Source: Longimonas sp046498435 (GTDB lineage Bacteria; Bacteroidota; Rhodothermia; Rhodothermales; Salinibacteraceae). Taken from it: DNA of 11,777 bases. The notes beneath the pieces were generated by a model, which worked only from the letters and a program-made list of their open reading frames with translations, ran no database searches and was not told the origin of the DNA. Location of the stretch: the NCBI RefSeq assembly GCF_046498435.1, contig NZ_JAWOAR010000290.1, positions 1 through 11,777 on the forward strand, read 5' to 3'. This document shows, one piece after another, positions 6,693 through 11,777 of this stretch (position 1 is the first letter of the stretch; each line of letters opens with the position of its first letter). The position numbers and the translations under genes are program-made.

Positions 6693-6798
6693 GCGTGAGG
6701 CGGAGTTTGTTGCCTGTCTCACGCGACGTCTCGGGGGAAGTCCGGTGGAACTCCGGCGCTGTCGCGCAACGGTGAAAGTCCGAATGCCCGCTTGACGC
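6693..6798 (+). promoter_or_regulatory. Cobalamin (B12) riboswitch aptamer, compact class II-like
   Basis: The conserved core is visible in order. A closing stem pairs GCGTGAGGCGG (6693-6703) with CCGCTTGACGC (6788-6798), with one mismatch and one wobble. P3 is CGCGAC (6722-6727) with GTCGCG (6761-6766). It is followed by the GGGGGAAG segment (6733-6740) and a P5 stem CCGG/CCGG (6742-6745/6753-6756) closing a TGGAACT loop. A short P6 is CGG (6770-6772) with CCG (6780-6782). The stretch AGTCCGAATGCCCGC (6777-6791) matches the B12 box pattern. The large peripheral stems of btuB-type class I switches are absent between P6 and the B12 box, as in the small class II (env8-like) cobalamin riboswitches. 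The genes downstream include metE, a standard target, since cobalamin makes the B12-independent synthase unnecessary. Which cobalamin form is bound is not determined. Confidence 0.85.
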
Positions 6799-6881
6799 AC
6801 GCTCAACGATGCCCGATGCATTGTGTCGGTCGTCGCACCCACGCGTCCTGGGATGCATGATCCGCACGCATGTTGCGGCAA

Positions 6882-6997
6882 CGGATACGCTGTATCAACG
6901 TTGAACACCGCGTATACCAACTGCCGCTGCGTTTCGCGTATCTGATGCCTTGTGCGCCTGTTGGGTGTTCAAGGTTTTTCTACTTGCGGATACGCTG
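6882..6997 (+). promoter_or_regulatory. Putative riboswitch expression platform
   Basis: The 200-nt leader after the aptamer holds competing stems. TTGAACACC (6901-6909) is perfectly complementary to GGTGTTCAA (6964-6972), which is followed by GG and TTTTTC (6975-6980), a terminator-like end. GGATACGC (6883-6890) can instead pair with GCGTATACC (6910-6918, one bulge), which crosses the first pairing and so excludes it in a simple fold. The 11-mer CGGATACGCTG occurs at 6882-6892 and again at 6987-6997, ending 3 nt before the thioesterase ATG, and can pair with GCGTATC (6936-6942). Both transcription and translation control are therefore possible; the mechanism is inferred. Confidence 0.45.
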
Positions 6998-7000
6998 CTT

Positions 7001-7462
7001 ATGTCCGATGCCCCAGCTTCCTCTCCGTCTCTCCCAACCGCCGCGGAAACCCGTATGGTGCGGGCCGTCTTTCCGGGCGACACCAATCACTACCACACGC
7101 TCTTCGGCGGCTCGGCGATGGCCTGGATGGATCAGGCCGCGTTCATCTGTGCCACGCGCTGGTGCCGCGCCAAAGTGGTGACCGTCCACACTGGCGAGAT
7201 CGACTTCCAGCAGCCCGTGCCCGAAGGCACCATTGTGGAGCTGGTAGCGCGCGTGGTGCAGACCGGCACGTCGTCGATGTGTGTGCGCACGGAGATGTTC
7301 ATCGAGCCAATGGATCAGTACGAACGCATTCTGGCGTGTACTGGCTCATTCACACTGGTTGCGCTCGGGGCCGACGACACGCCTACGCAGGTGCCTGCCC
7401 TGCGCGCATCTGATTCTGCGGATGGGCACGCTGTTGCAGACGAGCCGCCCGTTACCTCGTGA
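7001..7462 (+). CDS. Hot-dog fold acyl-CoA thioesterase (YciA/BACH-like)
   Basis: This 153-residue cytosolic protein of the acyl-CoA thioester hydrolase family would cleave acyl-CoA to free acid and CoA. The hot-dog signature is strong: DTNHYHTLFGGSAMAWMDQAA (27-47; the N/H-x-T-LFGG turn and the MD at the start of the long helix), VVTVHTGEIDFQQPVPEG (59-76), and VVQTGTSSMCVRTEMFIE (85-102). Asn29 and Asp44 occupy positions of residues implicated in catalysis in related enzymes. The tail after residue 125 is acidic and not conserved in appearance. The ATG at 7001 was chosen because homology begins soon after it; an upstream ATG at 6950 would overlap the regulatory leader. It is the first gene after the cobalamin riboswitch, with metE 85 bp downstream. 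Acyl chain preference is unknown. A link to propionyl- or methylmalonyl-CoA build-up under B12 shortage is speculative. Confidence 0.88.
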   Translation: MSDAPASSPSLPTAAETRMVRAVFPGDTNHYHTLFGGSAMAWMDQAAFICATRWCRAKVVTVHTGEIDFQQPVPEGTIVELVARVVQTGTSSMCVRTEMFIEPMDQYERILACTGSFTLVALGADDTPTQVPALRASDSADGHAVADEPPVTS

Positions 7463-7488
7463 CTGGTACGCGCTTCGAAGATGTGAGG

Positions 7489-7515
7489 GATGGTGCCTGA
7501 AGCATCATCTTTCGC
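7489..7515 (+). terminator. Stem-loop between thioesterase and metE, possible attenuator
   Basis: GATGGTGC (7489-7496), a CTGAA loop and GCATCATC (7502-7509) form an 8-bp stem with one G-U pair, followed by a T-rich pyrimidine tract to the metE start. It could reduce readthrough into metE or stabilise the mRNA. The T tract is interrupted by C and G, so termination would be partial at best. Confidence 0.4.
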
Positions 7516-7547
7516 TTTCCCTCTATTTCCTTATTTTCTTACGTGTT

Positions 7548-9863
7548 ATGATTACTTCCTCGACCCTTGGATTTCCACGCATTGGTGCGCAGCGCGAACT
7601 TAAGAAAGCCGTAGAAGCGTACTGGGCGGGCGACCGCTCGCAGGCGGATCTCCACGACACAGCGCGCTCGCTTCGCCTGCGCCACTGGCAGCAACAGCAG
7701 GAGGCGGGGATCAATCACATCCCGTCGAATGATTTCTCGTTCTACGATCAGGTGCTTGACACCATCGCAATGGTCGGGGCGGTGCCGCCGCGCTTTGACT
7801 GGGACGGTGACCACGTTGACCTGGATACTTACTTCGCGATGGCGCGTGGCGTGCAGGAGAAGGAGGTGGATGCAAGCGATTCCGGCTCGGCAGGCGCCCC
7901 GGCCATGGAGATGACGAAGTGGTACGACACGAACTATCATTACATTGTGCCGGAGTTTGACGCGGAGCAGACGTTTTCGCTGTCCTCGACGAAGGCGATA
8001 GATGCGTACACTGAGGCCCGTGACGCGGGCATCGAGACGCGCCCTGTGCTGCTGGGTCCGGTCTCGTTTCTGCTGCTGGGCAAAATGCAGGCGCCGCATG
8101 CCGAGGTGCTCGAGCTGCTGGATGCCTTGCTGCCGGTGTACGCCGACGTGCTTCAGGGCGTGGCGGATGCGGGGGCATCTGCCGTTCAGATGGACGAGCC
8201 GCATCTCGTTATGGATCTCTCGGAGGCGGAGCGCCGGGCGTTTCGCCGGGCGTATGATGCCCTCTCCAATGCCGCAGATGTAGACCTGGCACTGACCACC
8301 TATTTCGGACGGCTGGGCGCGAACATGCAGACGGTGTTCGACCTGCCGGTGGATTCGGTGCATCTGGATCTGGTGCGGGCCCCGGGGCAGCTCCCCGAGG
8401 CGCTGGATCAGATTCCGGAGTCGATGCAGCTCTCGCTCGGGTTGGTCGACGGACGCAACGTGTGGCGCGCTGATCTGGATGCGCTGCACGACACGGTGCA
8501 GCAGGCCGTGGACGCACTTGGCACCGACCGCGTGCAGGTCGGGCCTTCGTGCTCGCTTTTGCATGTGCCGGTCGATCTGGACACCGAATCGAACCTTGAC
8601 GACGAGGTGCGTCCGTGGCTGGCGTTTGCTGTGCAGAAGCTGGACGAGATTGCGGCGCTGGCCGACCAGGGCAACGGCGCGCCCGCTGATGCACAGGCGG
8701 CGTTTGCGGCCAGCCGTGAGGCTCGTGAGCAACGGTCGAACTCAGAACGCATCCACAATCCGGAGGTCCAAGACCGGGTCGCCTCGATCACGTCCAACAT
8801 GAAGCGCCGCGATCATCCGCACGAGAAGCGGCGCGTGCTGCAACAGGAGCATCTGGATCTGCCGCTGCTGCCCACTACCACGATTGGCTCCTTTCCGCAG
8901 ACGAGCGAAGTCCGAAAGAAGCGCGCCGCCCACAAACGCGGTGACCTGTTGAGCGCCGACTACGAGGCGTTCCTGGAGGATACGATCGCCGAGACGCTGG
9001 CGGTGCAGGAAGAGATTGGGCTCGATCTGTTGGTGCATGGGGAGCCGGAGCGCAGCGACATGGTGGAGTACTTTGGCCAGCAGATGACGGGCATCTTGTT
9101 TACCGAACACGGCTGGGTGCAGAGCTACGGCACGCGTTGTGTGCGTCCGCCCGTAATCTACGGCGATGTGGCGCGTCCCGAGCCCATGACGGTGCGGTGG
9201 CTGGCATATGCGCAGTCGTGCACCGATCAGCCGGTGAAAGGCATGCTCACGGGCCCAGTTACAATCCTGCAGTGGTCGTTTGTGCGCGACGACCAGCCGC
9301 GAGCGTCCACCTGTCGGCAGATCGCGCTGGCCATCCGCGATGAGGTAGCCGACCTCGAAGCTGCCGGGATCCAGGCCGTCCAGATCGACGAGCCCGCCTT
9401 TCGGGAGGGGCTGCCGCTGCGCGAGGCCGACGCGGGCGCGTATCTCGACTGGGCAGTGGAGTGCTTTCGGCTGGCCTCCGCTGGTGCCGACGATGCCACG
9501 CAGATCCATACCCACATGTGCTACTCGGCGTTCAACGACATCATCGACTCGATTGCGGCGATGGATGCCGACGTGATTTCGATTGAGGCCTCGCGCTCGA
9601 AGATGGAGCTGCTGGAGGCGTTCGATCGATTTGACTATCCGAACGAGATTGGACCCGGCGTCTACGACATCCACTCGCCGCGCGTGCCATCTGTCGAGGA
9701 GATCGAGACGCTTATCGAGAAGGCGCTCGACGTGCTGGAGGCAGAGCAGCTCTGGGTCAACCCCGACTGTGGACTCAAGACGCGGCGCTGGGTCGAGGTG
9801 AAACCGGCGCTTGCCAACATGGTGCAGGCTGCTCGCAATATGCGTGTGGCGGTTGCGGCATAG
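7548..9863 (+). CDS. metE: Cobalamin-independent methionine synthase MetE
   Basis: This 771-residue cytosolic enzyme (5-methyltetrahydropteroyltriglutamate-homocysteine methyltransferase) makes methionine by direct methyl transfer to zinc-bound homocysteine. The N-terminal half opens with STLGFPRIGAQRELKKAVEAYW (5-26), the folate-binding part. The catalytic half starts at PTTTIGSFPQT (442-452). Its zinc ligands are present at the family spacing: H656 and C658 in HTHMCYS, E680 in SIEASRS, and C741 in NPDCGLKTR; His709 in YDIHSPRVPS is the expected acid. The whole protein is collinear with E. coli MetE, with about 15 extra residues, including an acidic Ser/Gly/Ala insert near 110. The frame is open upstream, but homology begins at the ATG at 7548, which has no Shine-Dalgarno sequence. 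It lies 85 bp after the thioesterase gene, downstream of a cobalamin riboswitch, which should repress it when B12 is plentiful. Confidence 0.97.
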   Translation: MITSSTLGFPRIGAQRELKKAVEAYWAGDRSQADLHDTARSLRLRHWQQQQEAGINHIPSNDFSFYDQVLDTIAMVGAVPPRFDWDGDHVDLDTYFAMARGVQEKEVDASDSGSAGAPAMEMTKWYDTNYHYIVPEFDAEQTFSLSSTKAIDAYTEARDAGIETRPVLLGPVSFLLLGKMQAPHAEVLELLDALLPVYADVLQGVADAGASAVQMDEPHLVMDLSEAERRAFRRAYDALSNAADVDLALTTYFGRLGANMQTVFDLPVDSVHLDLVRAPGQLPEALDQIPESMQLSLGLVDGRNVWRADLDALHDTVQQAVDALGTDRVQVGPSCSLLHVPVDLDTESNLDDEVRPWLAFAVQKLDEIAALADQGNGAPADAQAAFAASREAREQRSNSERIHNPEVQDRVASITSNMKRRDHPHEKRRVLQQEHLDLPLLPTTTIGSFPQTSEVRKKRAAHKRGDLLSADYEAFLEDTIAETLAVQEEIGLDLLVHGEPERSDMVEYFGQQMTGILFTEHGWVQSYGTRCVRPPVIYGDVARPEPMTVRWLAYAQSCTDQPVKGMLTGPVTILQWSFVRDDQPRASTCRQIALAIRDEVADLEAAGIQAVQIDEPAFREGLPLREADAGAYLDWAVECFRLASAGADDATQIHTHMCYSAFNDIIDSIAAMDADVISIEASRSKMELLEAFDRFDYPNEIGPGVYDIHSPRVPSVEEIETLIEKALDVLEAEQLWVNPDCGLKTRRWVEVKPALANMVQAARNMRVAVAA

Positions 9864-10021
9864 CGGAGATGCCTTGGCTCACAGTACCCGACAAAGAAAG
9901 GCCGCGGTCAATCCAAAGCGATGGAGGAAACGGGCCTGTAGCCGGAGATGAGAAGCACCGCTCGGCGCGGACGTCTCCGGCGGGGATGGCGAGGGGGCAC
10001 GGAGATCCAGGATTCAGTATA

Positions 10022-10172
10022 GGCAATGTATTGCCCAACTTTGGCTATCAGATGGGATTCGGGGGCAAGGCAGACTGGATCCTGAATCAAGTTCAGGATG
10101 ACCGGTAAAGGTAGTGGTTCAATATTACGTGGTGAAAGCGTATCGGTGCGGAATGTATTGCCAAACCTGTGG
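10022..10172. repeat. Pair of short direct repeats centred on AATGTATTGCC
   Basis: GGCAATGTATTGCCCAAC begins at 10022 and continues to CTTTGG; GGAATGTATTGCCAAAC begins at 10150 and continues to CTGTGG. The first copy is itself a small palindrome, GGCAAT-GT-ATTGCC. The copies are about 126 bp apart and bracket the 10077-10102 hairpin. Confidence 0.5.
10077..10102. repeat. Dispersed palindromic repeat, GGATCCTGAA...TTCAGGATGAC type
   Basis: ATCCTGAA (10079-10086), loop TCAAG and TTCAGGAT (10092-10099) make a perfect 8-bp stem followed by GAC. Sequences of this shape recur between genes in many bacterial genomes. It could form a hairpin on either strand's transcript. Confidence 0.6.
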
Positions 10173-10291
10173 GAGAAACCATCTCCCTGGCGTTCAGCGG
10201 GAACTGTTCGGGACGGCACGGCACATGTACCTATCTCGGTTCGATCTAACTATTGACGCGTGATACAGCAGTAGGCCTTGGCCACCGCATT

Positions 10292-10303
10292 CGCAATATT
10301 GCG
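10292..10303. promoter_or_regulatory. 12-bp palindrome upstream of the DUF4286-like gene
   Basis: CGCAATATTGCG is a perfect palindrome ending 65 bp before the ATG at 10369. The size and position would suit a dimeric regulator's operator, but no regulator is known and it could occur by chance. Confidence 0.3.
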
Positions 10304-10368
10304 CCTCCAACATTGCTACAGATCGTTCGTTGGGGAGAGCGTGTCTTTGTTCACCAACCCCTACGTCT

Positions 10369-10722
10369 ATGCTGATTTACGAAGTAAACCTTACGGTTGA
10401 TGCGGAGATTTCGACCGAGTACAGCGCCTGGCTGCGTGAGCATGTACGCGAACTGCTGAAGCTCGACGGCTTCGAGGGGGCGGCCTGGTACACGCGCACC
10501 GAAACGGGCGACGCCATCCCCGACGACGAAGCGCCCGACGGTCCCCGCCACTGGACGCTCCAGTACTACGTGCGCGATGAGGCGGCGCTGCAATCCTACC
10601 TCGACGAGCATGCCGATCGCTTGCGCCAGGACGGTGTGGACCACTTCGAGGGCCGCTTTAGCGCTGACCGCCGCATCTTGCAGCGCGCCCGCACCTTCAG
10701 CGCGCCAACGGCGACGTCGTGA
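10369..10722 (+). CDS. DUF4286-like small protein
   Basis: This is a 117-residue soluble protein. The opening MLIYEVNLTVDAEISTEYSAWL, then HVRELLKLDGFEGAAWYTR (25-43), the central HWTLQYYVRDEAALQSYLDEHADRLR (61-86) and the ending FEGRFSADRRILQ (93-105) follow the pattern of the DUF4286 family common in Bacteroidota. The alternating strand-helix layout fits a ferredoxin-like, dimeric alpha/beta-barrel fold. The function of the family is not known. A loop at 46-60 (GDAIPDDEAPDGPRH) is acidic and probably an insertion. The start was placed at the ATG at 10369, where family similarity begins; the frame extends only to a TTG at 10330. It stands alone, with no linked gene on either side in the window. 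Confidence 0.82.
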   Translation: MLIYEVNLTVDAEISTEYSAWLREHVRELLKLDGFEGAAWYTRTETGDAIPDDEAPDGPRHWTLQYYVRDEAALQSYLDEHADRLRQDGVDHFEGRFSADRRILQRARTFSAPTATS

Positions 10723-10936
10723 TGGGGCATCCCGACCGAAACCGGTAGCGAGCGGACGTCTCGGGCGGTGTCTGGGCTAAGTTAGCGGGGCAGAGGGGCC
10801 CGACGGGTCATGCTTGTAGTGCCCCTGAACATCCTGCGTCGCACGGCGGAGGGGGCCGAAGGTCATGCTTTTTGTGCCATGCGACGAGAAGGCCGCGAAC
10901 AACAGTTCGGCATTGTGAGGTGCTCCCTCGTCTGTA

Positions 10937-10971
10937 GTCATGCTGAACGCAGTGAAGCATCTCAGGATGAC
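10937..10971. repeat. GTCAT...ATGAC dispersed palindromic repeat
   Basis: GTCATGCTGA (10937-10946) pairs with TCAGGATGAC (10962-10971) with one mismatch; the loop includes ACGCAGTGAAGCATC. This matches the widespread intergenic repeat in which GTCAT-CTGA-C-AGTGAAGCATC is followed by AGGATGAC. Confidence 0.75.
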
Positions 10972-10996
10972 CTGTTGGGAAGCAATGCCGCCACGC

Positions 10997-11024
10997 CTGC
11001 AAAGGGGCGTCTGCAAAGGGGCGC
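10997..11024. repeat. 14-bp tandem repeat, two copies
   Basis: CTGCAAAGGGGCGT (10997-11010) is followed by CTGCAAAGGGGCGC (11011-11024), differing at the last base only. Confidence 0.7.
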
Positions 11025-11155
11025 CTGGTATGGAGAGGCTCGTGCCAACCGTGCAGGACAGACCATAGGCATCCGATTCGAGGGTTCCCTTAGCCCGAGG
11101 CATTAGGGAGGGGCCGGAGATGCGGGCATCGTGCCACCTGTGCGAGGTAAGCGTT

Positions 11156-11186
11156 GAGATCCTTCCGCCGGGGGCGTCAGGATGAC
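11156..11186 (-). repeat. GTCAT-type dispersed repeat, minus orientation
   Basis: Read on the minus strand, it begins GTCATCCTGACGCC and ends GGCGGAAGGATCTC. This is a variant of the same family as the copy at 10937, with a CCCCCGG-rich centre. Confidence 0.6.
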
Positions 11187-11309
11187 CTGCGGACGCGGCA
11201 GCATCCCGCCTCTCCTGGCGATGCACCAGTTGTGTATACACCGTAGCTCAGAGGAGGGGGATTTAGAGAGAGGGATTCCACACCCACACAACACCCGAAA
11301 AATTATCCC

Positions 11310-11333
11310 TGACACAGCACTACTGCTCTGTCA
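11310..11333. repeat. Stem-loop; left half recurs as a direct repeat at 11611-11624
   Basis: TGACACAGCA (11310-11319) pairs with TGCTCTGTCA (11324-11333) with one mismatch, loop CTAC. The 14-mer TGACACAGCACTAC (11310-11323) occurs again exactly at 11611-11624. The two copies are 301 bp apart and bracket the composite repeat at 11374-11566. Confidence 0.6.
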
Positions 11334-11373
11334 CAGGTCAATGGTTGGGTTGCAACGTGCCCCGTTCGTATGC

Positions 11374-11566
11374 TGTCATCTTGAGCGAAGCGGCTCCGCC
11401 AAGGAGACGCGGAGTCCTGACACGAGCGAAGCGACTGATGAACGCAGTGAATAAAGATCTCCCCCAAGGTGGGCAGGATCCCCTGTCCCGCCGGATCTTC
11501 TGAACGCCAAGGAGATGGTTCTCCCGACAGCGGTCGGGGCTCCGTCGCCTTCCGCTCACCATGACA
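11374..11566. repeat. Composite expanded GTCAT...ATGAC repeat
   Basis: It begins TGTCATCTTGAGCGAAGCG (11374-11392), has an inner CTCCGC/GCGGAG stem (11393-11414), a second GAGCGAAGCGACTGATGAAC block, AAAGATCTCCCCC near 11453-11465, and closes with ATGACA (11561-11566). The ends TGTCAT and ATGACA are inverted. It looks like nested or expanded copies of the same repeat family. Confidence 0.5.
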
Positions 11567-11647
11567 GGCTTCGTGGGGGCTGATTGCAGGACAACCATCA
11601 AAATGAGGGTTGACACAGCACTACAACATCCCCCAACCCCTCCACAC

Positions 11648-11710
11648 TTCCAACCTTCCAACCTTCTAACCTTCCAACCTTCTAACCTTCCAACCTTCCA
11701 TCCCTCCAAC
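11648..11710. repeat. 8-bp minisatellite TTCCAACC, about eight units
   Basis: Six consecutive units read TTCCAACC or TTCTAACC (11648-11695), followed by TTCCATCC and CTCCAAC. On the minus strand the array can be read as Leu-Glu-Gly-Trp-Lys repeats, a typical false protein from such arrays. The strand is pyrimidine-rich, so it may adopt unusual DNA structure or vary in copy number. Confidence 0.85.
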
Positions 11711-11777
11711 AACACACGCGGAGTTGGCATGAGTTACCCGTAAATCCGCGAACCGATGTCGTGTGCTGCAATAGAAA

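Larger units (their letters stand above)
9864..10368. other. Non-coding gap with short repeats between metE and the DUF4286-like gene
   Basis: About 0.5 kb with no credible gene. It contains two copies of an AATGTATTGCC-centred repeat (10022-10045, 10149-10172), a hairpin of a widespread dispersed-repeat type (10077-10102) and a 12-bp palindrome (10292-10303). I see no T-tailed terminator directly after metE. Confidence 0.5.
10723..11777. other. Non-coding, repeat-rich stretch to the window end
   Basis: About 1 kb in which no open frame has family features or consistent codon use. It holds at least three GTCAT/ATGAC-type dispersed repeats (10937-10971, 11156-11186, 11374-11566), a 14-bp tandem repeat (10997-11024), a hairpin (11310-11333) whose left half recurs at 11611, and an 8-bp minisatellite (11648-11710). 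It reads as an accumulation zone for small repeats. Confidence 0.6.

Noticed and set aside
6441..6920. 159-codon minus-strand open frame across the riboswitch
   Set aside because: It overlaps the promoter and structured RNA on the other strand and has an Arg/Thr/Pro-rich, non-family translation.
7539..8732. 397-codon minus-strand open frame opposite metE, and a 310-codon one at 8742-9674
   Set aside because: Both are antisense to well-conserved MetE sequence in GC-rich DNA, where long antisense frames are expected. Their translations are basic and of low complexity.
10777..11241. 154-codon minus-strand open frame
   Set aside because: It is built largely from dispersed repeats, with no family features.
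11648..11710. CRISPR-like array
   Set aside because: The repeats are 8 bp and contiguous without spacers, so this is a minisatellite.
11338..11730. 130-codon minus-strand frame with Leu-Glu-Gly-Trp-Lys repeats
   Set aside because: The repeats come from the TTCCAACC minisatellite and the rest from the composite repeat; this is a known type of false prediction.

Overview
The window looks like chromosomal DNA of a halophilic member of the Bacteroidota/Rhodothermota, close to Salinibacter, Salisaeta or Longimonas. The grounds are GC-rich codon use, proteins rich in Asp and Glu, start codons mostly without a Shine-Dalgarno sequence, and the gene families present. The genus is an inference from style and not from a database match.

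Layout. Positions 3-179 hold the C-terminal end of a superfamily 1 helicase on the + strand. It converges on a three-gene minus-strand lipid-type cluster. In transcription order this is a large lysophospholipid/glycerol-3-phosphate acyltransferase-like protein with C-terminal membrane segments (3450-2008), an SDR-family protein that lacks the usual YxxxK catalytic pair (1928-1137), and a PlsC-type acyltransferase (1019-243). Divergent from this cluster is an aromatic amino acid (phenylalanine) 4-hydroxylase, phhA (3747-4595), followed by terminator-like hairpins. A stand-alone protein with two AP2/ERF-like segments lies at 5120-5710.

Positions 5711-6616 are non-coding. They carry three copies of a repeat core, two of which form an imperfect inverted-repeat element (6161-6388), plus an 18-bp tandem duplication. 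Next comes the most informative regulatory stretch: a sigma70-like promoter (6617-6646) and a compact, class II-like cobalamin riboswitch (about 6693-6798). Its leader has mutually exclusive stems and ends at a hot-dog acyl-CoA thioesterase (7001-7462), which is followed by metE, the B12-independent methionine synthase (7548-9863). This is the known logic in which sufficient B12 turns off metE, here apparently with a thioesterase gene placed between switch and metE.

Downstream are a 0.5-kb repeat-bearing gap, a small DUF4286-like gene (10369-10722), and about 1 kb with no credible gene. That last kilobase is filled with short dispersed palindromic repeats of the GTCAT...ATGAC type, a 14-bp direct repeat flanking a 290-bp segment, and an 8-bp minisatellite.

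I found no CRISPR array, tRNA, rRNA, recognisable transposase or defence system. The main items for follow-up are the riboswitch-thioesterase-metE arrangement, the SDR with substituted catalytic residues, the AP2-like protein, and the non-coding repeat elements.
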